64,000 bases of DNA. Source: an uncultured bacterium. GTDB lineage: Bacteria > Planctomycetota > UBA8108 > UBA1146. The notes under the pieces are model-generated. The model was not told the DNA's origin, searched no databases, and was given only the letters and a program-made list of their open reading frames with translations. Each line of letters begins with the position of its first letter. The first letter of the stretch is position 1. This document shows positions 47,892 to 57,914 of this stretch, piece by piece. Both the position numbers and the translations under genes were made by a program. The stretch is from NCBI GenBank assembly GCA_913056395.1, contig CAJXMG010000008.1:1-64000 (forward strand). Direction: 5' to 3'.

Positions 47892-48692
47892 TTAACGCGA
47901 ATCGCGGTAGGAGGATCCGGTGCTGGCGACCAATGCCCTCCTCAGACTGGCGGGAATCAGGCCAAGGAGAGTCAACAGTGAGCGATAGAAGAAACCGGGA
48001 ATGCAGTAAACGTTGCCCCGCTCACAATCTTCGAGAGCTTCGCGGGCGACCCGGTCCGAGTTGAGCCACATGAATCCGGGGATGCCTGACATACGCTCAC
48101 GGGTGCCATTGACATCGTGAAACTCGGTCAGCGTAAAGCCCGGGCACAGTGCGGTGACATTGACTCCGCTGCCCTTGCATTCGAGGGACAGGCATTCGGT
48201 AAAGAGATTCATGGCAGTTTTCACTGCGCCATAAAGGGTGTGCCCTGCGGTCCCTGGAATAAACCCGGCAAAGGATGAAACCTGAATGATGCGGCCCTTG
48301 CCCCGTTCTTTCATGCCTGGCAAAAGACGGTGGGTCAATTCGCAAACGGAGAGCAGCAGCACCTGCAGAAAGTCCTCATGCTCTTTCCAGGTTCTGGAGA
48401 GAAATGCACCCGACAACCCGTAACCGGCGTTGTTGATCAGTACCTCAACTTCAACCCCATCCGATTCGAGTCGCTCAACCAGAGGTTCAATTTCCTCGGA
48501 GCGAGCGAGATCCACGGTTTCCACCCGGCACTGAATTCGGTGTTCCCGTTGCAACTCTTCTGCGATCGATTCGAGTCGGTCCTTGCGGCGTGCAACGAGA
48601 ACCAGATCGTAACCGCGGGTAGCGAGCTCGCGGGCGAAGCTGAGGCCGATTCCGGAACTGGCACCGGTGATCAGGGCGACGGGTGTAGACAT
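47892..48692 (-). CDS. SDR family oxidoreductase
   Basis: ALITGASSGIGLSFARELA; LINNAGYG; YGAVKTAMNLF; internal Met at 48692. Confidence 0.88.
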   Translation of the reverse strand: MSTPVALITGASSGIGLSFARELATRGYDLVLVARRKDRLESIAEELQREHRIQCRVETVDLARSEEIEPLVERLESDGVEVEVLINNAGYGLSGAFLSRTWKEHEDFLQVLLLSVCELTHRLLPGMKERGKGRIIQVSSFAGFIPGTAGHTLYGAVKTAMNLFTECLSLECKGSGVNVTALCPGFTLTEFHDVNGTRERMSGIPGFMWLNSDRVAREALEDCERGNVYCIPGFFYRSLLTLLGLIPASLRRALVASTGSSYRDSR

Positions 48693-48859
48693 GGAAACCC
48701 CAATTCTGAAATGCGGGTCGGGAATCGAACTCCGGAAGCGGGTGATTCCGGCGGAGAGTTCTGGTCTCCCCCCGATCTGTCTGGCAATTTGCTCTCTGGG
48801 TGACGTTGCAGGGGAAATCTCCAACGATTCAGAGGACTGTCAAGGAAACGGTTTAACCG

Positions 48860-49450
48860 ATGCTGAGTGGAATCTACAGACACCTGTTCCGGTCAAACCT
48901 GCATCCTCTGGATCCGCCCCATGTCTGGCGAATCGCCCGTGGCTCAGGTTCCGCGCGCTGGTTTGAGGGAGTTCTGAAGTCCCTGAAGATACGGACCGCC
49001 ATCGATCTTCGTCGCCCCGAGTCCTCCGATGGTACCCGCGGAGAGATCGACTTCTCGGGTTTGGGTGTGACTTATCACAATCTTCATTTGAGATCGTCCC
49101 GATTGCCAAGGCCGGAAGCGGTAGCCCGTTACCTGGAACTGCTTCGCACCTGCGAACGGCCCCTGTTGCTCTATTGCAAAAGGGGGAAGGACAAGACCGG
49201 GTTTGGCTCAGCCCTGTATCGTCACGTCTGTCTGGGGGAGAGCCTGGAGGAGTCGTGGCAGGAGCTGCGGCGGATCCCCTACGGTCATCGAAAGCGGGGG
49301 CATGAAGGCCCCCATGATTTCAAGGCTTTACTGGATCAGCACCGCGCTGCCAATCTGGATCAGTGGGATCTGGATCAATGGGTGAGAGAGGTTTACCCGG
49401 CGATCTTTGAAGACCTCACCGGAGAGCCTGCCGTGATCGACAAGCCCTGA
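48860..49450 (+). CDS. Dual-specificity/tyrosine phosphatase-like protein with non-canonical P-loop
   Basis: LLLYCKRGKDKTGFGSALYRH matches the DSP P-loop except Lys at the Arg position. Confidence 0.7.
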   Translation: MLSGIYRHLFRSNLHPLDPPHVWRIARGSGSARWFEGVLKSLKIRTAIDLRRPESSDGTRGEIDFSGLGVTYHNLHLRSSRLPRPEAVARYLELLRTCERPLLLYCKRGKDKTGFGSALYRHVCLGESLEESWQELRRIPYGHRKRGHEGPHDFKALLDQHRAANLDQWDLDQWVREVYPAIFEDLTGEPAVIDKP

Positions 49451-49474
49451 GTGCATCCCTTCTCTGTTCTCCAT

Positions 49475-49514
49475 AAAAAACCAGGGCCACCGGACGTTGC
49501 ATCCGGAGGCCCTG
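49475..49514 (-). terminator. Rho-independent terminator, - strand
   Basis: CAGGGCC-a-CCGGA...TCCGG-a-GGCCCTG stem; A-run at 49475-49480 gives a U-tract on the - strand. Confidence 0.7.
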
Positions 49515-49705
49515 CGAGGAGGTGTGTGCATTTTGAACAAGGGTTGGGGGGGATCGCCAGCCCGCCTTCGGCGCCCCCCCTCCCCATGACCTTAGATCCG
49601 GTCGGGACAGAGGGTCGGACAGGTATTTTCAAAAAAAACCTGATTAGGCGAATTCTGTGTCTATTGGCTGATTGGCGTCATTCTGGCACAAGGGGAATCA
49701 GTGTC

Positions 49706-50194
49706 TCAATCGCAGGAGGCACCAAATCGGAGTTCCAGAGTTTGGCCGTTTCGCTGATCCCGGGATTCCCCCGGTTGCCAGCTGACCACGTACAAACGGT
49801 CGAAGATGTGTCCGGGGATCCACGGCTGCCCCGACAGCATCTCCATGCCGGAAATCTCGCCACCCGCTTCCTCGACGAAGAGGGGAACGGTGTTTTGGTG
49901 ACCACAGATGACGATGGTTTCACCCGCTTCCACTTCACTGACGACCCTTCGCCAGCGGGGAGCGTCTTCTGCAGAAATTGTCTCGATTCCTGCGCCATTG
50001 ATTGCAGACAGTGGCTCGAGGGTCTGCCGGGTACGGATGTACTCGGTGCAATACATCCGGTGGATAGGGACCCCTTTGAGCAGTTGGGTCAGATCCTTCG
50101 CTCTTTGGCGCCCCTGTTCAGTCAGATCCGGATCTGCTCCGGTACCCTTCTCGGCGTGGCGCAATACGATCATCGTGCAGGGTTTAGGGTTCAT
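49706..50194 (-). CDS. Histidine phosphatase (phosphoglycerate mutase/SixA-like)
   Basis: MIVLRHAEKGTGADPDLTEQGRQRAKDL; ETIVICGHQNTV. Confidence 0.85.
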   Translation of the reverse strand: MNPKPCTMIVLRHAEKGTGADPDLTEQGRQRAKDLTQLLKGVPIHRMYCTEYIRTRQTLEPLSAINGAGIETISAEDAPRWRRVVSEVEAGETIVICGHQNTVPLFVEEAGGEISGMEMLSGQPWIPGHIFDRLYVVSWQPGESRDQRNGQTLELRFGASCD

Positions 50195-50350
50195 ACTGTT
50201 CCTTCTCACCAGTGAAGAAGTTGCCAAATTAAGCGATTTTTCCTTCAAAACTTTGCAAAAAATGGCTTAATTACGCCGCACTCATATGCCCCGATTCCAG
50301 CCGGGAAAGAAGGCTGGTTATTCCACCCCGTTTTGGTGGGGAGAATCAAA

Positions 50351-51316
50351 ATGAAAACATGGATCCTCTACAGACTGAATGGCAATCAGATCAGTTCTGA
50401 GTTCTACGAAGTCAATCGCTTGCGGGAAGTTGGCTCTGCCAGAGGTTTTGATCTCGAAGTGATTTCACCGGAACAGGTCGAACTGATCGTGACTCGGGAT
50501 GACCCCAAGTCGATTCGAGTCGACGGTTCAGTGGTCACTCTTCCTGATGTTCTCTTGCCTCGGATGGGAGCGGGAACCACCTACTTTGCATTGTCGGTGA
50601 TTCGGCAGCTGGAACGGTTTGGGGTTCCAACCTATAACGCCTCGACCGCGATCGAGACGGTGAAAGACAAGTTGCATACCCATCAGGTTCTTTCAGCAGC
50701 CAAGTTGCCGATTCCCAGAACCATGTTGGCCAAATTCCCCATCGATCTCGATTTGGTTGGAAGTGTTCTGAATTTTCCGTTGGTCGTCAAAACTCTTTCT
50801 GGATCACAGGGGAGTGGTGTCTTCCTGTGTGAATCCCGCTCCAATTTCAGGGATCTGATGGAGTTGATTCAGGCTACCCAGGCCAACGCCAACTTCATCT
50901 TCCAGGAGTTTGTGGCAGCCAGCCGCGGTTCAGACATTCGTGTGCTGGTGATCGGTGGAAGAGTTGTCGCAGCCATGGAAAGAACGTCCCAGGGTGATGA
51001 CTTCAAGGCCAACTTTTCCCAGGGGGGGACTGTCCGGGAGTTTGCCATCGATCGGGAAGCGGAGTGGTTGGCTTTGGAGAGTGCAAGATTGCTGGGCCTC
51101 GATATCGCCGGAATCGACCTGCTGAAAGATGAGGATGGATACAAAATCTGCGAGGCCAACTCCTCGCCGGGATTTGAAGGCATTGAATCATGCTGCGACG
51201 TCGATGTAGCCTCTGAGATCTTTCAATTCATTGAGTTGCGACTTCACGGCACGCGTAGCAAACCGCAAATCACGTTGCCCAAGTCTGCTCCCGGATTGGT
51301 AAAGTCTGAAGAATGA
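50351..51316 (+). CDS. RimK-like ATP-grasp ligase
   Basis: FPLVVKTLSGSQGSGVFLCES; FQEFVAASRGSDIRVLVIGGRVVAAM; LDIAGIDLLKDEDGYKICEANSSPGFEGIE. Confidence 0.9.
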   Translation: MKTWILYRLNGNQISSEFYEVNRLREVGSARGFDLEVISPEQVELIVTRDDPKSIRVDGSVVTLPDVLLPRMGAGTTYFALSVIRQLERFGVPTYNASTAIETVKDKLHTHQVLSAAKLPIPRTMLAKFPIDLDLVGSVLNFPLVVKTLSGSQGSGVFLCESRSNFRDLMELIQATQANANFIFQEFVAASRGSDIRVLVIGGRVVAAMERTSQGDDFKANFSQGGTVREFAIDREAEWLALESARLLGLDIAGIDLLKDEDGYKICEANSSPGFEGIESCCDVDVASEIFQFIELRLHGTRSKPQITLPKSAPGLVKSEE

Positions 51317-51367
51317 TCAGTTTCCGGTCCAGTTGACCGGGAAGTCCCAAGGAGTTCAGGAGGCCTG

Positions 51368-52474
51368 ATGGAAGCTGGTATCGTTGGTTTGCCCAATGTA
51401 GGCAAATCCACATTGTTCAATGCGCTGACATCGGCGGGTGCCCATGCGGCGAACTACCCGTTTGCGACCATCGAGCCCAATGTGGGAGTGGTGCCGATTC
51501 CCGATCCGCGCCTGGCGACACTGGAAGAGCATATTCCGACCCAGAAGGTGATCCCCGCATCCCTGAAGATCGTGGATATCGCGGGTCTGGTGCGTGGAGC
51601 CAGTACCGGTGAGGGACTGGGTAACCAGTTCCTCAGTCACATCCGTGAAACCGATGCCATCGTTCAGGTCGTGCGTTGCTTCGAAGAAGCCCCCGGCGGC
51701 GAAGAGATCACCCACGTGGATGGCACCATCGATCCCCTGAGGGATATCGAAACCATCGAGATCGAATTGGTGCTCGCCGATTTGCAAACGGTGGAGGGAT
51801 CCCTCGAGAAGGCGAAACGTTCCGCACGCAGTCAGGAAGAAGAAGCGCTGTTGCGCCTGGAGCTTCTGGAGAAGTTGCATCCTGTTCTGGCAGAGGGGCG
51901 TCCTGCCCGCGAAGCGGACATCGGCAGTAACCCCAAGTCACCAGGACTGCTCAAGGGATTGGGACTGATCACCACCAAACCGCAGATGTTCGTGATGAAT
52001 GTCAGTGACGACGATGTTTTGGGCGAGGGCCCTCTGGCCCAGAAGGTGCGCGAGCTGGCGGAGGAGCGCGGCAGTGAAGCGGTTCCGGTTTGTGCCCGCA
52101 TCGAGGAAGAACTGTCGGAATTGGACGAAGCAGACCGGCTCGAGATGCTGACCGATTACGGCATGGATGAGCCGGCTTTGGCAAAACTGGCCCGGGCTGT
52201 CTATTCCCTGTTGGGACAGCAATCCTTCTACACCGCCGGCGAAAAAGAGATCCGCGCCTGGACGGTGCATCAGGGTGCTTTGGCTCCGGAAGCCGCGGGG
52301 GTCATCCATACCGATTTCCAACGCGGTTTCATTCGCGCAGAAATTTTCTCGGTCGCTGATCTTCAGGAATATGGCAGTGAGAAGTCAATCCGCGAAGCGG
52401 GCAAGTTGCGGGTGGAAGGCAAGGATTACGTCATGCAGGATGCGGACGTCTGCCACTTCCTGTTCAACGTCTGA
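51368..52474 (+). CDS. ychF: Redox-regulated ATPase/GTPase YchF
   Basis: [65 protein letters not shown]. Confidence 0.95.
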   Translation: MEAGIVGLPNVGKSTLFNALTSAGAHAANYPFATIEPNVGVVPIPDPRLATLEEHIPTQKVIPASLKIVDIAGLVRGASTGEGLGNQFLSHIRETDAIVQVVRCFEEAPGGEEITHVDGTIDPLRDIETIEIELVLADLQTVEGSLEKAKRSARSQEEEALLRLELLEKLHPVLAEGRPAREADIGSNPKSPGLLKGLGLITTKPQMFVMNVSDDDVLGEGPLAQKVRELAEERGSEAVPVCARIEEELSELDEADRLEMLTDYGMDEPALAKLARAVYSLLGQQSFYTAGEKEIRAWTVHQGALAPEAAGVIHTDFQRGFIRAEIFSVADLQEYGSEKSIREAGKLRVEGKDYVMQDADVCHFLFNV

Positions 52475-52488
52475 TTCGAGGACTGTCG

Positions 52489-52719
52489 ATGAATGAAGTC
52501 CCTGGTGTGTTTATGATCCTGTGGCTCACACTGAAGGGCAGGCGAGACGACGTCTTGGAGATGGCCGAATGGGTCTCCCAATCGAATGGCACCCTTTCCA
52601 CTCCAGTTCAATGGGCCATCAATTACGGGTATCAATTCTGGTTGCTGATTTTCGCCAGCATTCTGTTTGTTCTGTACAGGTTGCTGAGCAAAAGAAGAGA
52701 AACTGCGTCCGAAGGATGA
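52489..52719 (+). CDS. Small single-TM protein, unknown function
   Basis: 76 aa ORF with hydrophobic FWLLIFASILFVLYRLL just after ychF. Confidence 0.4.
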   Translation: MNEVPGVFMILWLTLKGRRDDVLEMAEWVSQSNGTLSTPVQWAINYGYQFWLLIFASILFVLYRLLSKRRETASEG

Positions 52720-52751
52720 ACGGGATCTCCCGTTCATCCGCTGCAGTGCGA

Positions 52752-53327
52752 TCAGGGTTCAGTCCGCTTGCGTCTCTGCCACCGGAACCAGCCGTAAGCA
52801 AGGCCTCCGACCAGCAGTATCGGCAGCAGAGGCTGTGTTGTTCTCCACGCTTTGATCGACAAGGAAGTGTTGTCCTGAACTTCACCGGGATTGGCGGATT
52901 TCTCAAGAATGGTGTATCCGTTGGGCGCGAGGACCGGGTAGACGGTGGTGCCGTCGTCCATTTTGGCCGCTGCTTCCAAGTGTGCCCGGACCCGATCACC
53001 GGTATCGGGGATGGGAAACTGACTGGGTCCGCAGAGGATCATCGTCGATCCATCAGTCGTGTTGAAGGTGGTGACGATCTCAGTCGCAGAAAGCTCACCT
53101 TTTTCCACTTTTGAAACGCGCATGCGAACCTGCCACAGGTAAATCCCGCTATTGGCATCGCTCGCCATCATCGCTTTTTCCATCGCCAGAATTTCGCCGA
53201 TTGCGATGATCTCAGAGGAAGCGACCAACTGTTCCGCTGAATACGGTGCCTTGCTCGCCTCGAGGGTGGGCGAGACCAGGGAAACCAGCAGTGCCAGAAT
53301 CAGGTAAACGCTTCGCTGAACCATCAT
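52752..53327 (-). CDS. Secreted/membrane protein of unknown function
   Basis: Signal peptide and C-terminal TM + RWQRRKR; ATGA overlap with the next gene. Confidence 0.6.
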   Translation of the reverse strand: MMVQRSVYLILALLVSLVSPTLEASKAPYSAEQLVASSEIIAIGEILAMEKAMMASDANSGIYLWQVRMRVSKVEKGELSATEIVTTFNTTDGSTMILCGPSQFPIPDTGDRVRAHLEAAAKMDDGTTVYPVLAPNGYTILEKSANPGEVQDNTSLSIKAWRTTQPLLPILLVGGLAYGWFRWQRRKRTEP

Positions 53328-54622
53328 TCCTGCTTCATTCGGGTTCCGACCTGCTCCATCGATTTCATCTCCGTGCCATCTGGCAACACGCTGAACATGT
53401 CAAAGCGGAATTGATCTTCGGAGAGGATGGTTTCGACCGCCCGCATCTTTGAATCCAGACCAGTCATGGGATCGGTCAGTGTCCAGGTCCACTCGATCAC
53501 CGGAGGCATGTTGATCCCTCTCTCGGTTGTTTTCCCGATTCCCGTTGCAATGCCGGTACCAAAACTGTCGATCCAGGAAGAGACATACGATTTTTTGCCA
53601 TTATCAAATCCAATGAATCCCCGTGCTTCAAAGGGCATGCCGTTGTAGTCCATCGGCAGCACTCTCTGCAGCAGGTAGCGGCCACCCATCGTCAGCTCGT
53701 ATTCGGTGACCATCGTGGTTTCGACCGGTTCCTGATCGGGCGCCATCCACTGTCGATTTTGCATCTTCCAACGGCCGACACGCTGCTTCAGGAACTCATG
53801 CTCCTGACCCGGAGTCATGAACTCCATCCACTTTTGCATAGGATCGACAGCATCCGTCTTTGTTTTGGATTGCTCGAAGATCCACTCCCACAGTTCCATG
53901 TCGCCGTAAGTCTGTCTGAGTATGTTGTGTCCAGCACCCGGGTACTCGGTGTACTTCACATTTCCATCGACAGCCTTGAGAGCCTCGACCATGACTCTGG
54001 AGCGTTCTGCAGGAATGACGCGATCGTTTTCACCGTGGAAAACCCACGTCGGAACATCTTTGAATGCGGCAACAGAGGCAGGATCTCCCCCTCCACAAAG
54101 GGGAACCGCTGCGGCGAAGAGGTCTGGCCTTTTGGCGATGATGCCGAAGGTGCCGATCCCGCCCATCGACTGCCCGGTGACGTAAATGCGAGTGGGGTCG
54201 ATGGGAGAACTCTGAATCATGCCTTCGATCAGGGCGATCACATCGGGGTTCCTCTCCTGGCGATCGAGCCAGCGCTCCTCTTCCCAGGATCCCGGTTTCG
54301 CCCACACCGCTTGTCTGCCTGAAACGGGAGCGATGACAAAGCAGGGGAACTGTGCGCGCATCTCATCCTTGGCCAGCACATCCGCGGCCACCGACTTGCC
54401 ACCCCTTCCATGGAGAACGACGACGAGGGGGTACTTCTGATCGATCCTCAGGTTTTCGGGAATCATGATCTGGTAGGAAAGGGCTCCGCCATCCGGGTTG
54501 GTGTAATAAGCCTGTTTGAAGTAGGGGCTGCTGACCGGGACATCCTGTGCACTGATCAACAGGGGAGATCCAAGAAGGCACAAGCACATCATCACGATAA
54601 AAAAGGATGACACTGGTTTCAT
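53324..54622 (-). CDS. Secreted alpha/beta hydrolase (dienelactone hydrolase/esterase-like) fused to DUF1579-like domain
   Basis: LVVVLHGRGGKS; YVTGQSMGGIGTFG; HGENDRVIP; C-terminal QEHEFLKQRVGRWKMQNRQW...GGRYLLQR. Confidence 0.8.
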   Translation of the reverse strand: MKPVSSFFIVMMCLCLLGSPLLISAQDVPVSSPYFKQAYYTNPDGGALSYQIMIPENLRIDQKYPLVVVLHGRGGKSVAADVLAKDEMRAQFPCFVIAPVSGRQAVWAKPGSWEEERWLDRQERNPDVIALIEGMIQSSPIDPTRIYVTGQSMGGIGTFGIIAKRPDLFAAAVPLCGGGDPASVAAFKDVPTWVFHGENDRVIPAERSRVMVEALKAVDGNVKYTEYPGAGHNILRQTYGDMELWEWIFEQSKTKTDAVDPMQKWMEFMTPGQEHEFLKQRVGRWKMQNRQWMAPDQEPVETTMVTEYELTMGGRYLLQRVLPMDYNGMPFEARGFIGFDNGKKSYVSSWIDSFGTGIATGIGKTTERGINMPPVIEWTWTLTDPMTGLDSKMRAVETILSEDQFRFDMFSVLPDGTEMKSMEQVGTRMKQE

Positions 54623-54660
54623 TTCACGATCCTTATCAAGCTCGGGTATGGACACCCCAT

Positions 54661-56301
54661 TCATTTTCCGGAGTCTTCCAGTGGTTTCAATGGGGGCCTC
54701 TGCTCGTGAAAATCGCCCAATTCCTGCCAGGCTCTGCCAAGAGCGATCAATCGGGATTCGTCGAAGAGTTGTCCGTTGAAAGTCAGCGATACCGGCATGC
54801 CATCCCGGAAGCCACAGGGGGCGACCAGAGCGGGGTGCCCGGTCAGATTGGTGATCCCCAGAGTTTCAAAGTTTCCTGCGGGTGAGACAAACGCAACAAG
54901 GTCCCGGAAGGTCTCTGCGATCTCACGCATCAACAGGGTACGAATTCTCTGGGCGCGGATGTAGTCGACGGCGGGAATCAGTCGTGCCACGCGGAAGGTG
55001 TTGGGCCATGCGTTGGGGCCCTGTTCGACCAACTTGTCATCCAGATTGCTGCGGGTCAGATCATCGAAAGCGGCGGCACATTCGGCGAAGAGGATGATCA
55101 TCATTGGCCACACGGGATATTTCGGTAACTGAACCTCTACCAGTTCCACACCCAGTTCACGCAACTGTTCCAGGGCCGCCTGGTGTTTGGGACTGTTTTC
55201 AAAATGGGAAGGGGAATAGCCGACCTTCCAGCCTCGAACATCGGTTCTTCCGGGAATTGCAAAGTCGGTGGTGACCGCCGCGAGATCCTTGCCATCCGCT
55301 CCGTGAATGGCGTCGAGAACAAACGCGGTATCCTGCAGGGTTCTGCACATCGGTCCGAGCTTGTCCATCGTCCACGAGAGTGCCATCGCACCGGTGCGCG
55401 AGACTCTTCCGAAGGTGGGTCTCAGGGATGAATTTCCGCACAGGGTCGATGGGCTGACGATGGAACCGAGGGTTTCCGATCCGATAGCAAAGGGGAGTGC
55501 ACCCGCCGCCACGGCAGCAGCAGAACCGGCGGAGGACCCGCTTGAGCCGACAGCGGTGTTCCAGGGGGACCGGGTTTTCCCGCCGTACCACACATCACCC
55601 ATTGCGAGAGCACCGAGGGTCGTTTTGGCGATGAGAACCGCACCCGCGGATTCCAACTTCTTCACGACGGCAGCGTCGTTTTCGATCCTCTGGTCCTTGA
55701 AGGGGTTGGCTCCCCAGGTGGTTTTTGTTCCGCGCACAGCGCAGAGATCCTTGAGCCCATAGGGGATTCCATGCAAGGGTCCGCGCCAGCGTCCCTGAGC
55801 CAACTCTTCATCCCTTTGCTGTGCCTGAGTCAGGGCGATCTTCTCGGTGAAGGAGGTGACGCAAAACAGGGTTTTGTCGACCTCTTTCAGGCGTTCGAGA
55901 AACAGCTCGGTCAGTTCAAGGGACGTTACCTGACGATTCTTCAGCAATGCCGAAAGTGTCGGAATGTCTGCCCAATAGAGGTCTTGCAGATTTTCAGGTC
56001 GCAGGGCATTCGGTAACGGATCCTGCTTTGCCACCCGGGAGGATCTGTTTCCCTGTTGCAAGGGCATGAAGATGGTTGCAGGTGCAATTCCGTTTTCGAG
56101 TTCGACTCCGCGCAAGACCTCGAAAGAAGCGATGTTGTCGGTCGCCCATGGCAGCAGTTGGGCCAGCTCTTCATCAGTCATCGACAGTCCGGCAAATTTC
56201 ATGGCGGATTGAATCGGCTCGAGATCATTGCCCGGTTTTGAATCCGCAGGATCTTGCGGGGTCCAACCCAATAGGGCTGTTACCAACACAGTCAGGATCA
56301 T
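54661..56301 (-). CDS. Secreted amidase (amidase-signature family, GatA-like)
   Basis: GIPYGLKDLCAVRGTKTTWGA; NTAVGSSGSSAGSAAAVAAGALPFAIGSETLGSIVSPSTLCG. Confidence 0.88.
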   Translation of the reverse strand: MILTVLVTALLGWTPQDPADSKPGNDLEPIQSAMKFAGLSMTDEELAQLLPWATDNIASFEVLRGVELENGIAPATIFMPLQQGNRSSRVAKQDPLPNALRPENLQDLYWADIPTLSALLKNRQVTSLELTELFLERLKEVDKTLFCVTSFTEKIALTQAQQRDEELAQGRWRGPLHGIPYGLKDLCAVRGTKTTWGANPFKDQRIENDAAVVKKLESAGAVLIAKTTLGALAMGDVWYGGKTRSPWNTAVGSSGSSAGSAAAVAAGALPFAIGSETLGSIVSPSTLCGNSSLRPTFGRVSRTGAMALSWTMDKLGPMCRTLQDTAFVLDAIHGADGKDLAAVTTDFAIPGRTDVRGWKVGYSPSHFENSPKHQAALEQLRELGVELVEVQLPKYPVWPMMIILFAECAAAFDDLTRSNLDDKLVEQGPNAWPNTFRVARLIPAVDYIRAQRIRTLLMREIAETFRDLVAFVSPAGNFETLGITNLTGHPALVAPCGFRDGMPVSLTFNGQLFDESRLIALGRAWQELGDFHEQRPPLKPLEDSGK

Positions 56302-57119
56302 CGGTTTTTCCTTTCTTCGAGTGCGAGAAGCTCCAGCAATCGGGTTTCGATTTGTTGCCACTCCACGGGGTCTCCGGAAATCGCAATCGCGGGAGATCTC
56401 TCGGGAATGGGCTTCATGTCGTTGGAAATTATATCCGCAGGTATCAGTCGAAGAACAGGGGGGCCCAATCTCACTGTCAGTTCTTCCGAGAGGGAGATCA
56501 GATCCGTTTCGGGAAAGATCACACTGACCGGAAAGGAGTGAAGGTCCCACCATTGGCGAAAGAGGGGCAGTTGGTCCTCCTGGAGCCGGGTCGAGCAGAC
56601 GATGACCGCATGCTGGGAGAGTTGGAGCAGTCCGTCGAGAACCGGCGTGTGGGGCAGGGGGGGGTCATCTGTTCCGAGTGAACTCCAGGGGCGATCGGCG
56701 ATGAAGGGATCGATGTCGACGGCAATCCACGGTGATTGGGGATCGAGGATGGTGAGGGTGCCGTTGGAGATGGCCGCAGGGGCTTCACCGGTGGCGGGCA
56801 GAGCGGACCACAGATGCATTCCGTGGGATCCCACCCCTTCCGGAATCGCAACACGAGTCTGCATGCGACCGTTCTTTACGGCGACCGGCGTCGGAGGAAC
56901 CAGGCCCGGAGCAGTGGTGGCGATGCGCACGCGATAACCGTCTTTGAGAGGGACCACTGCTTGCAGATCGATGAAGTGGGTGTTGCGGGTGATGGCATCC
57001 CGGGCAATCCAGACCGGTGCTGGCTGATTCGACAGGAACATCATGAAGGTGAGCCCGGCAGCCCAGGCAATCAGAAGGAATCGGATCCAGCGACTCGCAG
57101 GCATGTTGCTTCCGCTCAA
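56298..57119 (-). CDS. Membrane-anchored protein of unknown function
   Basis: N-terminal TM WIRFLLIAWAAGLTFMMFL; coupled to flanking genes by 4-nt overlaps. Confidence 0.6.
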   Translation of the reverse strand: MSGSNMPASRWIRFLLIAWAAGLTFMMFLSNQPAPVWIARDAITRNTHFIDLQAVVPLKDGYRVRIATTAPGLVPPTPVAVKNGRMQTRVAIPEGVGSHGMHLWSALPATGEAPAAISNGTLTILDPQSPWIAVDIDPFIADRPWSSLGTDDPPLPHTPVLDGLLQLSQHAVIVCSTRLQEDQLPLFRQWWDLHSFPVSVIFPETDLISLSEELTVRLGPPVLRLIPADIISNDMKPIPERSPAIAISGDPVEWQQIETRLLELLALEERKNR

Positions 57120-57796
57120 TCCTGTGAAAGGTCTTTCCCGGACAGAAGCGGCCAGGACTGCAGGTCGGACAGATCGTAGTTGTCGATGTCGAGGGGCGAT
57201 CCCTGTTTGTTCCAGGCAAGAGTTCCACGATGGAATCGCCCTTGTCCCAGAGCCCGGTCCTCCATGCGCAAACGCAAGCTCCAGTGGGTCACCGGGAATG
57301 CCAATTCATCCCAGGGGATCTCGGAATAATTGAACCAGCGCACTTCGAGGCTTTCGGGACCCGCTTCAAACTCGTCCGATTTCATCTTTGCCAGATATTT
57401 GACATGAATCTGGCCGATACGGGTCAGGTCGATGGAGACGAGGGGCTGCACCACTTCCACCTTCGCCCGCGCCTCTTCCCATGTTTCGCGGATGGCGCCG
57501 TCGACGGTGGATTCACCGACTTCCAGGAAGCCGGCGGGGGGTGTCCATTTGCCATGGGCCGGTTCGATGGCGCGTCGGCAGAGAAGGATGCGATCTCCCG
57601 ATTCGATCACGGTACCGACCACCACCCGGGGATTGATGTAATGAATGTTGCCACAGGAAGTGCAGACTCCCCGGGGACGGTCTTCCCCATCCGGGATCTT
57701 GTGGGTCAGGGTTTCCCCACACTGGTGACAGAATTTGGGATCCGGGTCGATCAATGGGCCTCGATTTCCATGCCATGAAGGTGGCAGAGAGCCCAC
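57116..57796 (-). CDS. NUDIX hydrolase with N-terminal zinc ribbon
   Basis: FCHQCG...CTSCGNIHYINPR; Nudix box GFLEVGESTVDGAIRETWEEA. Confidence 0.88.
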   Translation of the reverse strand: MGSLPPSWHGNRGPLIDPDPKFCHQCGETLTHKIPDGEDRPRGVCTSCGNIHYINPRVVVGTVIESGDRILLCRRAIEPAHGKWTPPAGFLEVGESTVDGAIRETWEEARAKVEVVQPLVSIDLTRIGQIHVKYLAKMKSDEFEAGPESLEVRWFNYSEIPWDELAFPVTHWSLRLRMEDRALGQGRFHRGTLAWNKQGSPLDIDNYDLSDLQSWPLLSGKDLSQD

Positions 57797-57914
57797 TCCG
57801 AGGCAAGGAGTCCAATGGCTGACAGAGAGGAATGGTCACAAACGGTGGCGGGGTTTCCGGTTGGACAAGGGTCGAGATGCCTGTCTAATTTGGCCCATCT
57901 GAAGAGGGGGAGCG

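Noticed and set aside
49451-50215. 254-aa + strand ORF
   Set aside because: Antisense to the histidine phosphatase and runs through a terminator hairpin; no domain seen
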